Source: Treponema zioleckii (GTDB lineage Bacteria; Spirochaetota; Spirochaetia; Treponematales; Treponemataceae). From it: a DNA stretch of 64,000 nucleotides. The position numbers and the translations under genes were made by a program. Shown here in pieces: positions 29,135-38,118 of the stretch (position 1 is the first letter of the stretch; every line of letters starts with the position of its first letter). The notes below the pieces were generated by a model. It was not told where the DNA came from, did no database searches, and saw only the letters and a list, made by a program, of their open reading frames with translations. Where the stretch lies: assembly GCF_014737315.1 (NCBI RefSeq), contig NZ_JPUF01000008.1, forward strand, positions 1 through 64,000. Direction: 5' to 3'.

Positions 29135-29419
29135 TCTGGAAGTCACAAATAGAATACATCAAACAAAGGACTTTAGGACAACTGCATTATAAAATTACAG
29201 CAAACCTTCATACCATAAAAATTTTCCAACAGAGTCCTTCCCCTCGATTATCGGCGTTTTATGCACTCGCGTTAAGGAAGAATAAAGAATGACTAATTAT
29301 GAATTGTGAATGATGAATGATGAATCTTTTTGGTGCAAGTTGATAAAGAATTCGTAATGCAAAAAAAATATTGTTTACCACTTAACAAATTCAGACCGAT
29401 AATTTAAATTCTAATTAGA

Positions 29420-30724
29420 ATGAAAAAATCGATTTTATTTTCCGCAATCATTTTTTTCTCATTCAGCGCCGCTCAACTTTTTTCGCTTGACCTTACAAGC
29501 CTTGAGGACGAGCTTAGCGACGTTTTTTCGTCCTTTACCGACGACAACGAAGGCTTAACCACCTTCCGCTCGCTCAACATTCCAGCAGGAGGCAGGGCTG
29601 AAAGCCTAGGAAGCGCATGCACAGCCCTCGCGGACGACATCACTTTTTTTGACTACAACGCAGCCGCAAGTTCCGTGCTTTTAGAATCCGAAGCCGCAGC
29701 CTTCCATAACTCATGGATAGCCGATTCCGCAATGGAAACGCTCGCCATAACGTCACGAAACGGACACTTTGGCTACGGAGCGCAACTAAAATGCTTTTAC
29801 GTGCCATTCACGGAATACAACCTTTTTGGCGAAAAAGTCGCCGGAAGCTACTACAGCGAAACCTCGCTAACACTGAACCAATCCTACAACTTTCTTGCAG
29901 GATACGATTTTAAGGGAATCGCAATCGGCGTGAACGAACGACTTTCATTCCGAAATATGCCGGACTACGCAAATGACCAGACCGACGAAATAATCTCAGG
30001 CTCAGGCCTTGAACAATCTGCCCTAGCCTTTATGATTGATGCAGGTCTTCTTTTAAGATTCAACCTAGGAAAATTCTACAGCGACAGAGAACCCAACTTA
30101 AAGTTCGGAATCTCGCTCAACAATATCGGAGCGGGAATCACAGGATTCGGAAATTCACTCACCTTGGACGATGCCTTGCCCACAAGAGTCAGCGTGGGAT
30201 TTTCATACAAGCCAGCAAGCCCGATTTTGCTCAGCGCGGAATTCAGGCAGCCTGTAAACCTTCAAGACTTCTCTTCCAGCGGAAAATGGTCCGCTTGCAC
30301 AGGCCTCGAAATCAGCATAACAAAATTCTTTGCCTTCGAAAGCGGATTCTTGCTGCAGGGAGGAAATCCGAGAATCAGCCTTGGAAGTGAATTTGAAGTC
30401 AAAAAAATCCAGATGAACGTAAATTACACTTTTGACTTAACTTCATCCGTAAATCCAGTGAATCACATAAGCTTTTCCGCAAAAATAAAATTCGGCGACA
30501 AGGGAAGAAAAAAACTTCAAGACGAAGTTGATAGCTACTACACACAAGGCTTATTTTTGTATTCTGAGGGAAAATTGGAAGAATCTATTGAATATTTTAA
30601 CAAAGCCCTTTCCATAGACAAAAGATTTGACCCGGCAAAGAAAGCCCTTGAAGCTGCGCAAAACTTTTTGGACGCAAGGAATGCCCTAGACGAAATTCAG
30701 AACTACGGTGCGGTTTACAAATAA
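29420..30724 (+). CDS. UPF0164-type outer-membrane beta-barrel protein with TPR tail
   Basis: 434 aa with a signal peptide (about 1-22). The motif RSLNIPAGGRAESLGSACTALADDITFFDYNAA is split here only for length: it shows RAESLG then FFDYNAA, the signature of the PorV/UPF0164 group found in treponemes and related to FadL-like barrels. Alternating strands follow (about 90-360). A single TPR (YTQGLFLYSEGKLEESIEYF) ends the protein. Likely outer membrane. It is divergently oriented from the large TPR gene, with about 285 bp between them. Confidence 0.8.
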   Translation: MKKSILFSAIIFFSFSAAQLFSLDLTSLEDELSDVFSSFTDDNEGLTTFRSLNIPAGGRAESLGSACTALADDITFFDYNAAASSVLLESEAAAFHNSWIADSAMETLAITSRNGHFGYGAQLKCFYVPFTEYNLFGEKVAGSYYSETSLTLNQSYNFLAGYDFKGIAIGVNERLSFRNMPDYANDQTDEIISGSGLEQSALAFMIDAGLLLRFNLGKFYSDREPNLKFGISLNNIGAGITGFGNSLTLDDALPTRVSVGFSYKPASPILLSAEFRQPVNLQDFSSSGKWSACTGLEISITKFFAFESGFLLQGGNPRISLGSEFEVKKIQMNVNYTFDLTSSVNPVNHISFSAKIKFGDKGRKKLQDEVDSYYTQGLFLYSEGKLEESIEYFNKALSIDKRFDPAKKALEAAQNFLDARNALDEIQNYGAVYK

Positions 30725-30857
30725 AACTCTAAACAGAACAAAGATTCCGTATCAACTATGCTGCGTGGGGTTCAGAATGACGGTTAATTATTATTCGTTG
30801 ACTAGTACGGGGATTCCAAAATAAGTTCGGATTGATAGCAAATCAAGATTATTGAAA

Positions 30858-30880
30858 ATTCCCGCGCTTAACGCGGGAAT
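30858..30880 (-). terminator. Hairpin after the GH57-like gene
   Basis: ATTCCCGCG and CGCGGGAAT form a perfect 9-bp stem with a 5-nt loop. On the minus strand it is followed by TTTTC, a weak U tract, about 40 bp beyond the stop of the GH57-like gene. It may serve both flanking convergent genes. Confidence 0.55.
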
Positions 30881-30916
30881 CTATATCAAAGTAACTAAAA
30901 GAGAGCCTCTAAAAAC

Positions 30917-32509
30917 TTAGCGTTTCTTAGAGAAAATCCTAAAATTCATCCATGGGAAAAGCACATGCTTCTTTTCAAGCTTGGTAAGCCACTCTGTGCT
31001 TACTGTATTTGAACCAAGAGCATCAAAAACAATCATGAACGACTTTATGCTTTCCTTAAAGCGCTCAGCCGCATACTCAGGGAAAACGCCCCTGTGAATC
31101 ATCATTGCCCACTCACAGCTCTGAGCGAGCATGAGTTCCTTTGCACCAAGATTCAAAAGCCTGATTTTAAGCCCTGTATCCGTAGGGAACCTGTCAGACA
31201 AATCTATCATTCGCTCGCTCATCTTTCTTGTGTATCGGAGCATCCAGTTGTTCGTGCTGTCGAGCAAATCTTCACCGTAAGCACCGCCGAATGCCGCAGA
31301 AGGATACGGAGACACCTTTTCAAGGGAATAGCGGTCGCCCAAAAGTGAGCCACAACCGGTCAATTCGATTTTGTCATCACCAGAAATCGCCCCTCTGATT
31401 ACGTTTTCAAGCCAATCGATTCCTTCCACCCATTCGCGGCCAAGAACCTCAGCGTCAACAGTGCAAACAAGCGAAACATTCTCGTTTAGAATCTCATGCG
31501 CTTTTGCAAGTTTTTCTTTCTTTGACTTTACGAATTTTTCAGCGTCTGCTTTTACCTGCGCCATAGCCGCGTCAGCATCATAAATCGCACAAGAATCATC
31601 TTTTTTTGCCCAATAACAGAATCCGGTAGGAATACGAGCGGCACCCTCGGCAATAAAATCGGTCAACTCGTTGGCAGAAAGTTCAAAACCAATATCTTTT
31701 TTTCCGTCAAGATAAACCGGATTTCTCATAAATCCGTTTTCGCCAATAATATCTTCCGGAGTCTCTGCGTCCTGCGTAAAAAGAACCAACGAAGAAGTGC
31801 CCTCAAAGCGAACCGGCGCAAAAATTCCCTTTTTAGGAACTGGCTTTCCAAGGAAAAATCCGTTTGAATCAATAATCGTGTAGCCTAATCCGTATGCCGC
31901 AAGAACTTCCTCAATTCCCTTTGCGTATCCCATAAACGGAAGCCAAAATCCGTCCGGCGCCGTGCCAAAAAATCTTCGGTGGGAATAAAGTCCGGCCTCA
32001 ACCTGAGCGTTAAGAACTTCCCGCATATCACAGTAATGAGGCAAGAACGTATAAGTTCCGCAAGTCGCCAAAAGTTCAAGGAATCCTTTTTGGGCAAAAT
32101 CTGAAAATTCTTTTAAAAGATTCTGATTGTATTTTTCTGTAAAATCTTCCTTGTTTTTTTTAGCTTTTAAAAGGCAATTTTTTACGTTTTTTAAAAGTTC
32201 AGGATTGTCTGCACAACGAACAAGCTCTTTTTCGCCAAGAGAAATTTTTCTATCAAGCCATTCGATATACTGCTGCTGCACGATTGGATCCGCAAGTAGC
32301 TCGCACAATGTCGGAGAAAGAACAAGCGATATTCTAAAAGAAAGTTTTTCTGATTCAAGCCGATGAAGCATATCAAGAAGAGGAAGATAGGTCTGTGAAA
32401 TTGAACTAAAAAGAATGTCATTTTCAAGACCATAGGCATTCTCATCCTCTATGTGTCTGATATATCCCTGATGTCCAATAACCAAAAAAGCCAAATTTTT
32501 ATCAGCCAT
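30917..32509 (-). CDS. GH57-like protein with degenerate catalytic motifs
   Basis: 530 aa with the layout of GH57 alpha-glucan branching enzymes (DUF1957 C-terminal helical part). Family motif 1 (HAHLPYVRH type) reads IGHQGYIRH; motif 2 (ATHGYLPL type) reads ATCGTYTFLPH; motif 3, which carries the catalytic Glu in GxWLPEC, reads GFWLPFMGY; motif 4 keeps the acid Asp in TVDAEVLGREW. The C-terminal MLAQSCEWAMMI is typical. The nucleophile Glu and two metal- or substrate-contacting His are therefore missing, so it is probably a non-catalytic glucan-binding or regulatory protein. The DUF4912 gene lies 165 bp upstream in the same direction. Confidence 0.82.
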   Translation of the reverse strand: MADKNLAFLVIGHQGYIRHIEDENAYGLENDILFSSISQTYLPLLDMLHRLESEKLSFRISLVLSPTLCELLADPIVQQQYIEWLDRKISLGEKELVRCADNPELLKNVKNCLLKAKKNKEDFTEKYNQNLLKEFSDFAQKGFLELLATCGTYTFLPHYCDMREVLNAQVEAGLYSHRRFFGTAPDGFWLPFMGYAKGIEEVLAAYGLGYTIIDSNGFFLGKPVPKKGIFAPVRFEGTSSLVLFTQDAETPEDIIGENGFMRNPVYLDGKKDIGFELSANELTDFIAEGAARIPTGFCYWAKKDDSCAIYDADAAMAQVKADAEKFVKSKKEKLAKAHEILNENVSLVCTVDAEVLGREWVEGIDWLENVIRGAISGDDKIELTGCGSLLGDRYSLEKVSPYPSAAFGGAYGEDLLDSTNNWMLRYTRKMSERMIDLSDRFPTDTGLKIRLLNLGAKELMLAQSCEWAMMIHRGVFPEYAAERFKESIKSFMIVFDALGSNTVSTEWLTKLEKKHVLFPWMNFRIFSKKR

Positions 32510-32674
32510 GTTTCATCTCCGTTTTACTGCCGTTTTTTTATAATTTATATTTAAATGATTTTAGGGCAGCCCTAAAAATAAAAATCAAATTGATTGCAAT
32601 TTTTAAAGTTGAATCCAACTTTAGCGCATCACCTTAAACACTAACTTTCAGGTTAAAAAGAGAGTCTGTAAGTT

Positions 32675-33364
32675 TCATAGTGTTTTTTTAGGTAGTTCCT
32701 TAATTCCAGAAAGCTCCAAAATAGGAGGGACGTCAAGGTCGCGTCCCGGCAATGCCATCGAAAGCATTTCCGGGATTTCTGGGAGTTCGACTTTTCGAGA
32801 AACTGCAAGGTTGTCCGTAGTTTTGTCAGAAAAAACCGCAACAATATCCATTCGAACAAACTTTTTAAGAGAGCTATTTTTTTTATCAGAAAGCATTGAC
32901 GTTGAAAGAAGAACGTACTGCTCTCTGTCTTCGTTATCAATTTTTATGTCAAACGATTCAACAGGCATCAAAGCTTCTTCCGATTCAAAATATGAAACCC
33001 TCAAAAGAAGATGCTTGAATTTTTCAGAACCTAAAATATCATGTCTGTCGGTCTCTTTTATATCCCAATAAACAAATGCCCACGCAGGATTTCTGAGAAC
33101 GACGGAGATTCGGCTTTCGTTATACGACTTTGGCAGTTCTATATTTTCTTCCGTCACAGAAGAATCAGCTTCAATCATCTCGTTTTCTGCAGAAGAACCT
33201 TCTTCGTCCATTTTAAGTTCCTCAGCAACTTCAAGAAGCTCACCAATAATAAAACGGCGGTTCAAGTCATCCGGTATATCAATTCCATAATCATCTGCAA
33301 GCGAAATTAAATCGGCAGAAGAAAGGGTCTCTAAATAGGATCTAGATAAAAATTTTGTTTCCAT
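32675..33364 (-). CDS. DUF4912-domain protein
   Basis: About 229 aa. An N-terminal helical part (LSSADLISLADDYGIDIP) resembles a SAP/Rho-N-type motif. A DUF4912 core (about 85-180) opens with LPKSYNESRISVVLRNP and has the signature WAFVYWDI. Function unknown; DUF4912 proteins are often found near glycan-metabolism genes. Start at ATG 33364 with AGAGA upstream; an in-frame TTG at 33391 is the only alternative. It is followed by the GH57-like gene, and a functional link is inference from adjacency. Confidence 0.82.
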   Translation of the reverse strand: METKFLSRSYLETLSSADLISLADDYGIDIPDDLNRRFIIGELLEVAEELKMDEEGSSAENEMIEADSSVTEENIELPKSYNESRISVVLRNPAWAFVYWDIKETDRHDILGSEKFKHLLLRVSYFESEEALMPVESFDIKIDNEDREQYVLLSTSMLSDKKNSSLKKFVRMDIVAVFSDKTTDNLAVSRKVELPEIPEMLSMALPGRDLDVPPILELSGIKELPKKTL

Positions 33365-33521
33365 AAATATTTCTCTGATAATCTTCGGCAATTTTTTATG
33401 AAATAATCAATTTAAAAAATTGATAAGTTTTGAAATCCAACTGCATGGATTTTTAACATAAATTTAAAAAAAGGAAAGAAGGAACCGCAGAAGTTTACTT
33501 TTGGAGTTTTAGTTAGTTTTT

Positions 33522-33617
33522 GCGGTTCCCACGAGTTTTTCAGAGAAAAACTCGTGCTTTGGCGGGAAAACTTGCAAGGGTTCACAAAATGCGGCGGCAA
33601 GGAGAGCCTCATTTTGT
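33522..33617 (-). repeat. Dispersed repeat C (~95-bp two-hairpin element), copy 1
   Basis: Read on the minus strand: ACAAAATGAGGCTCTCC, TTGCCGCCGCATTTTGTG, then CGAGTTTTTCTCTGAAAAACTCG and GGGAACCGC in order. The two parts fold as separate hairpins (ACAAAAT..ATTTTGT and CGAGTTTTT..AAAAACTCG). Homologous copies lie at 38776-38872 and 53527-53620 on the other strand. Confidence 0.8.
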
Positions 33618-33662
33618 AAGTCAACCTTATTTTTTGCTCCCGCAAAAAATCTTTGTATACGG

Positions 33663-33726
33663 GTTAGTTTTTGCTCTTCCAAGAATTTTCACGGAAAAAC
33701 TCGTGCTTTGGCGGGAAAACTTGCAG
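33663..33726 (-). repeat. Half copy of repeat C
   Basis: About 60 bp repeats the left part of copy 1: GTTAGTTTTTGC, then AAAAACTCGTGCTTTGGCGGG and AAAACTTGCA. Only the second hairpin unit is present, so this is a truncated or half element arranged in direct repeat with copy 1. Confidence 0.65.
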
Positions 33727-33749
33727 GAAAGATTATCTAAAAAACTTGC

Positions 33750-33820
33750 GTCATGCTGAACGAGTTTCAGCATCTGCTTTTGTACTATTAAAAAGATTCC
33801 GAAACGCGTTCGGAATGACA
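33750..33820. repeat. Palindromic repeat D (TCATGCTGAAC type)
   Basis: TCATGCTGAACGAGTTTCAG.. (33751-33775) and ..GAAACGCGTTCGGAATGA (33794-33819) form a 25-bp imperfect inverted repeat with 5 mismatches around an 18-nt loop. A remnant with the same start (GTCATGCTGAATTTATTTCAG) lies at 33844-33864. The motif resembles intergenic palindromes widespread in several phyla. Confidence 0.7.
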
Positions 33821-33868
33821 AACTTTCAAGTACAAGAAAGACGGTCATGCTGAATTTATTTCAGATAT

Positions 33869-34390
33869 TTACACCAGCGGACAGATAATGCATTTCTCCG
33901 ACACAAAATTAATTCCAAGAGGCCCGATTTTTTCAAGTTTTTCAAAAGCGCCGAATTTTTCGTTGGTGTTTAGGTATTCTGCATAGGCCATAAGCTCGCC
34001 TACGTTGCCTTCTGAAACACAAATCCATTTTTCATCGCACATAAGAATCTGCCGATTGATTGAACCGAACCTGTAATCAAGATAAATTCGGTAGATGTGA
34101 TTTTCCATCTGCTTTTCTGCAATCACCCGAAGAAGCGGATTTTTTTCTTTTATTAGTTCAGCGTCAGTTTTTTCACCGAGAGCGTCAATTCCGTTTGACC
34201 GGGCTGTTTTTGCATACGAGTCAAGTTCTGCGGGAAGTTTTTCATAAGAATAGAGAGTCCATCCGTTGATTTTAAACGAAGCCACTCCATTTTTCGGCTT
34301 TTCCTGTGTCATAATTTCCGCATGAGAGCTAGCCGATTTCTTTACCTGCTTATCAAAAACTTCCTGTATTGCATCAATATCTATTGCCAT
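33869..34390 (-). CDS. Hypothetical protein, 173 aa
   Basis: No recognised family. The N-terminus MAIDIDAIQEVFDKQVKK is helical, followed by a mixed alpha/beta body (GWTLYSYEKLPAELDSYAK, IYRIYLDYRFGSINRQILM, WICVSEGNVGELMAYAEYL). There is no signal peptide or membrane segment. Start at ATG 34390, with GGCGGA about 5 nt upstream; the in-frame TTG 12 bp further lacks a ribosome site. Codon pattern and length support a real gene. It is flanked by repeats downstream and by a terminator of the next gene upstream. Confidence 0.7.
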   Translation of the reverse strand: MAIDIDAIQEVFDKQVKKSASSHAEIMTQEKPKNGVASFKINGWTLYSYEKLPAELDSYAKTARSNGIDALGEKTDAELIKEKNPLLRVIAEKQMENHIYRIYLDYRFGSINRQILMCDEKWICVSEGNVGELMAYAEYLNTNEKFGAFEKLEKIGPLGINFVSEKCIICPLV

Positions 34391-34450
34391 AAAGTCCGCC
34401 AAAGTTTTTAGGAAACCATTACAGTTTTATTTTCCCAACAAGCCTAACGC

Positions 34451-34493
34451 AAAAAAGAGACTGACGAAACACAACTTGCACTTCGACAGTCTC
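34451..34493 (-). terminator. Intrinsic terminator after the BspA-like gene
   Basis: GAGACTGACGAA (34457-34468) pairs with TTCGACAGTCTC (34482-34493), 11 of 12 bp, followed on the minus strand by six T (34451-34456). It lies about 110 bp after the stop of the secreted LRR-like gene. Confidence 0.8.
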
Positions 34494-34603
34494 AAACACA
34501 ATCAATCGAGTTCATGGAATTCCATTAACCAAATGACTTCTCTGATTATACTACAACAGAATTTTAAAAATCACCACTATTTTTTAACAAAAACGATAAA
34601 TGA

Positions 34604-35509
34604 TTAAAATTCGCCAGTATAACCAGTTGCTTTGATTGCAGATTTTGCTTTGATGCCGAGCGAGCATCCAGAAAACGCTTTGCTTTCAATAATGCCCATC
34701 ATCAATGCATTAGGATAGCTATATTTTGCACCTGCAGGAACCACTACTTCTGAAAGATTACTGTTTCCGCTGAAAGCATCTGCAACAATTTCTTTTATGG
34801 ATTTTGCAAGAGTCACTTTTGCAAGTTTTGGCGATTTCCATCTGCATACATTCACGCAGCCCTCTTCAAATTTCAGCTCCGTAATGCTGTCAGATTTTAC
34901 ATAAGAATAACCGTTTGATTGCTGAACCCTACAGTCAAAAATCCAGTTTTTTCTTACTGTCAATGTTTCAATTCCGTTGATTTTTATGTTTGCGTCATAA
35001 AAAGTCGTGCTTTGAGGGAAATAAACTTTTCTGCCCGCCTGCGGAAGACCGCCGTTTATTACAGCATGTCCTTTTACATCAGTATATTTTGGATCAGAAT
35101 AAGGCCTTACACCAAAATAAAGAGGCCTTGTTGTTGTTCCTGTAAACTGAGTTGTCGTACTCTCATCTAAGTTGCAATTTACAATTTCGTATGTTTCAGG
35201 AATTATTACAGCTTTGATACTGCCACCAATAGACAGATCATAAACATTTCCAAAATCATCTACTTTTCCGCAGATTGCAATAACTTTCAAACCTTCAATT
35301 TCCTTTGGAAATTCAATTTCTGTAATGCCGTCTTCCGCAAGTTTATCATCATAAACATCAGTAATGCAGATATAATCACCTTTAAGTCCGGTCGTGTTCA
35401 AAATTGCTTTGCCGGCCAAATCGTATTTAAAATACTTTTCAGGCGTTGCCGCAAAACAAGTAAAAGCCATAGCCAGCATCGCGCCGACTGTCAAAATAAT
35501 CTTTTTCAT
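34604..35509 (-). CDS. Secreted BspA-like leucine-rich-repeat protein
   Basis: 301 aa with a signal peptide (MKKIILTVGAMLAMAFTCFA, about 1-20). The body shows LRR_5-type units: ITEIEFPKEIEGLKVIAI, SIKAVIIPETYEIV, SITELKFEEGCVNV, LAKVTLAKSIKEIVADAF and LSEVVVPAG. Such treponemal repeats are secreted or surface exposed and may bind host or plant material. The repeats are few and irregular. A terminator follows the gene; it appears monocistronic. Confidence 0.78.
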   Translation of the reverse strand: MKKIILTVGAMLAMAFTCFAATPEKYFKYDLAGKAILNTTGLKGDYICITDVYDDKLAEDGITEIEFPKEIEGLKVIAICGKVDDFGNVYDLSIGGSIKAVIIPETYEIVNCNLDESTTTQFTGTTTRPLYFGVRPYSDPKYTDVKGHAVINGGLPQAGRKVYFPQSTTFYDANIKINGIETLTVRKNWIFDCRVQQSNGYSYVKSDSITELKFEEGCVNVCRWKSPKLAKVTLAKSIKEIVADAFSGNSNLSEVVVPAGAKYSYPNALMMGIIESKAFSGCSLGIKAKSAIKATGYTGEF

Positions 35510-35656
35510 TTAAAATGTCCTCCGCGTTTTTCGTCCGCCGACTTTTTTTTGAAAGATTCTATCATTCAGGATTTTTTCTGTAGTCAGTAAAAACTCACTT
35601 TAAACTTGTGAGTTTTCTCTATAGATTTCTACCAGGCGATTAAATACAATAAAACT

Positions 35657-36259
35657 ATGATTGACGTAATCAGTGTTGACGACCATGAAATGATTAGTTT
35701 TGGACTGGAGAAAGTTTTTTCTGAAACTGACGATATTCGAATTGCGACTTCCTGCAAGAGCAAGGCTGAACTTGAAAAAGTTTTTGAAAATCCGGGCAGT
35801 TTTGAAGCAGAAAACCTTGTCTGCATGATTGATATAAAACTTGAAAGCGACAGCGGCTTTGACGCGGCAGATTTTCTTGTGGCGCGTGGCGTAAAGTGCC
35901 TCATGTATTCTTCGTATTCAAACGCGGGCTTTATCGTAAAAACAATGGAACACAAAATCAAAGGCTTTCTTTCTAAAAATGCCGACAAATCAGAAATCTT
36001 GGACGCGATTCGTGCCGTTTCCCGCGGCGAAACCTACATTCAAAAAGATTTGATTCCCGACATGATGTCTGTAAGCGGCATTCTTGTAACGCTCACCAAA
36101 AAGGAACGGGAACTTCTGGATTTGATTGCCGAACATCTTCCAAACGAGGTAATCGCCGAACGTATGAATCTTTCAAAACGCAGCGTTGAAAACTACGTTT
36201 CGCGCATTTTTGACAAATTCAATGTAAAAAACCGCTATGAACTCAGCCAGCTTTTGTAA
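35657..36259 (+). CDS. NarL/LuxR-type response regulator
   Basis: 200 aa. The receiver domain (about 1-120) has the acidic pair VDDHE, a phosphoacceptor Asp in CMIDIKL (about 56) and the conserved Ser/Lys region (MYSSYS, GFLSKNADKSE). The LuxR-type HTH (about 135-198) reads LTKKERELLDLIAEHLPNEVIAERMNLS with dimer/DNA motifs SVENYVSRIFDKF. The partner kinase of the HisKA_3 type is encoded 650 bp downstream in the same direction. The 3' end overlaps an oppositely oriented membrane gene by 25 bp. Confidence 0.9.
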   Translation: MIDVISVDDHEMISFGLEKVFSETDDIRIATSCKSKAELEKVFENPGSFEAENLVCMIDIKLESDSGFDAADFLVARGVKCLMYSSYSNAGFIVKTMEHKIKGFLSKNADKSEILDAIRAVSRGETYIQKDLIPDMMSVSGILVTLTKKERELLDLIAEHLPNEVIAERMNLSKRSVENYVSRIFDKFNVKNRYELSQLL

Positions 36260-36876
36260 AACGGAATCCGGTGCGCAACCAAAAACACGCCCCAGGCGGC
36301 AAACGTGCAGATGAATCGGTCTGCAATGTTCACAGGAATGCGAACTGCCATCAAAAGAATCAACCTTGAATGAATGCTGTTCTGCCACAAGAATGCAAGA
36401 AAGTCAGTCTGGCTGCTCGCTTCATTGTACGCTTCTATAAAACTCAAAATGTAGCTTATAATTCCGCCGGAAATGCTCATTACAAAACAGAGTACGAGGC
36501 TCAAAACTATCAGCTTTACAAAAATCGCAAGGCTCGTATCAGTTTTTTTTATGAAGTAGCGGTAATAATAACCGGCCGTAAGAGCCGCAAGAAAATGACA
36601 AAGCATGAACAAATGCCCAAGTTCCAGCGTCCAGTTCAATAAAAAATCAATCAGATGATAGAAAAAACCCGCAAGAACTCCCCACCACGGTCCCGCAAAA
36701 AAACTCAAAGCCATTATAAAAATCGTGTCACAAAAAAGAGGCAGATGATTCACCCATGCCACAAAGTCACAAATAATGTAATCTAAAAACCCGCACAGGA
36801 TGCTTAAAACAAAAAAAATAGCACTCTTCCGATTTGCTAAATCAAATTGGAAACTCATTCTGTGAATATACCACAT
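36235..36876 (-). CDS. Multi-pass membrane protein (ECF S-component-like)
   Basis: 213 aa with about six hydrophobic helices (IFFVLSILCGFLDYIICDFVAW, IFIMALSFFAGPWWGVLAGFFY, LFMLCHFLAALTAGYYY, LIVLSLVLCFVMSISGGIISYI and more). The AGPWWGVLAGFFYHLID segment resembles the substrate-binding S components of ECF transporters, although the ligand cannot be told. Alternatively it is a membrane sensor. Start: either 36876 or ATG 36858 (MSFQFDL); neither has a clear ribosome site. It sits between response regulator and kinase but reads the other way, leaving only 29 bp to the divergent kinase gene. Confidence 0.7.
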   Translation of the reverse strand: MWYIHRMSFQFDLANRKSAIFFVLSILCGFLDYIICDFVAWVNHLPLFCDTIFIMALSFFAGPWWGVLAGFFYHLIDFLLNWTLELGHLFMLCHFLAALTAGYYYRYFIKKTDTSLAIFVKLIVLSLVLCFVMSISGGIISYILSFIEAYNEASSQTDFLAFLWQNSIHSRLILLMAVRIPVNIADRFICTFAAWGVFLVAHRIPFYKSWLSS

Positions 36877-36905
36877 TTATAGAATAATGTGTTATCTTTT
36901 TAGAG

Positions 36906-37970
36906 ATGAAAAAATTTTCGACATTTCTTTTATTTGCAGCACTCACTTTTTCCGGATTCTGCCATACGGCTCAAAAACAGACAGAAAAAATTCTGCCAGA
37001 AGAACTCACTCAGAAATGGCAGGAATGCGAATCGGCAGCAGAGAGTGATTTTGAGTCACGTTTTGAAGACTTTTACGAGGAAGTAAAAAAGGCTGAGCCA
37101 ACCGATACTGTAGTTTATTATTTTCCAGAGGCAAAAGAAATTTATCAAAATATTCGTTCTGGAATTGATGAACGAGACCGTCAAAAAATTTCAGAAAACG
37201 TTCACCGCTGGGAAATCTTGCAAAAGAATCTTGTAAAATTTCAGCTCGAACAGTTTTATTATTCCTACAGACTCTTGCTGTTTGTAATCATTTTTACAGT
37301 CAGCACGTCTCTCGTGTTTTTTATTCTGTATCTTTTTACGTCAAAAAGCCGCAAAGAAAGCAGGGCATTCGCCACGCAGATGATAAAAACTCAGGAATCG
37401 GAACGCGAACGAATTTCAAATGAGCTTCACGATACGGTTTGCCAGGATTTACGAGTGCTGCAATTTCGTCTAGAAGATGAAGAATCAATTACGATTTGCA
37501 AAAAAATTGCGAGCGACGTGCGAAATACTTGTTACGCCCTCACCCCTTCCGATTTGAACGAGGGAATTTTTGAAGCGTTGATTTCTCTGTGCGCACTTTT
37601 AAAAAAGCAAAGCGGCATAAAAATTATCCTGAGTATTCAGGAAGAACTTAAAAATGACAGAACTTTTAAAACTTTCGCAAAGGACAAGAATCTGAATCTC
37701 TACCGCATTGTGCAGGAAATTCTTACGAATGCAATAAAGCACGCCGAGGCAGAAAGCATAACGGTGCTAATAAGAACTTTTGATGAAAAAAACTTTAAAA
37801 TTATTGTTTCTGATGACGGAAAAGGATTTGATTTAAAATCCGCCCTAAAAAAGAAAAATCATTTTGGATTAAAAAACATTATAACCCGTGTTGAAAACAT
37901 CCAAGGCGAAATCTCTTTTAATTCCGAAAAAGACGAAGGAACGCAAGTAACAATAATCGTGCCGTTTTAA
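36906..37970 (+). CDS. NarL-family sensor histidine kinase
   Basis: 354 aa. Signal-like N-terminus (about 1-19), a helical periplasmic part (about 20-125), one membrane helix (LLLFVIIFTVSTSLVFFILYL region, about 128-148), then HisKA_3 with the phospho-His in ERISNELHDTVCQDL (about 178). An HATPase domain follows: N box QEILTNAIKHAEA, G1 SDDGKGFDL, G2 GLKNIITRVENI. It pairs with the response regulator at 35657 by family and proximity. The gene starts 29 bp from the divergent membrane gene, so the two promoters must overlap. Confidence 0.88.
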   Translation: MKKFSTFLLFAALTFSGFCHTAQKQTEKILPEELTQKWQECESAAESDFESRFEDFYEEVKKAEPTDTVVYYFPEAKEIYQNIRSGIDERDRQKISENVHRWEILQKNLVKFQLEQFYYSYRLLLFVIIFTVSTSLVFFILYLFTSKSRKESRAFATQMIKTQESERERISNELHDTVCQDLRVLQFRLEDEESITICKKIASDVRNTCYALTPSDLNEGIFEALISLCALLKKQSGIKIILSIQEELKNDRTFKTFAKDKNLNLYRIVQEILTNAIKHAEAESITVLIRTFDEKNFKIIVSDDGKGFDLKSALKKKNHFGLKNIITRVENIQGEISFNSEKDEGTQVTIIVPF

Positions 37971-38008
37971 TGGAAAGCGGAAAATTGAAAAGTGGGCTGT
38001 TATTTTTT

Positions 38009-38118
38009 GACACAGATGAACGATGATAAACACAGATGGGACACAGATAAATTGAAACGTCCGGTGGTTGAGCGTAGTCGAAGCACGGTGGTTGAGTAGC
38101 GAAGCGTATCGAAACCAC
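38009..38118. repeat. Repeat A followed by repeat B
   Basis: Repeat A (GACACAGATGAACGATG.. to GACACAGATAAATTG, 38009-38056) is followed at once by repeat B (CGGTGGTTGAGCGTAGTCG.. to GAAACCAC, 38062-38118), which itself contains two GGTGGTTGAG units. The ends GGTGGTT and AACCAC are inverted, so repeat B can fold. The same A-then-B order recurs at 38918 and 53206. Confidence 0.8.

Noticed and set aside
29281-29330. TGAATGATGAATGATGAATC run as a regulatory repeat
   Set aside because: It is a short simple repeat with no partner elsewhere in the window and no link to promoter elements.
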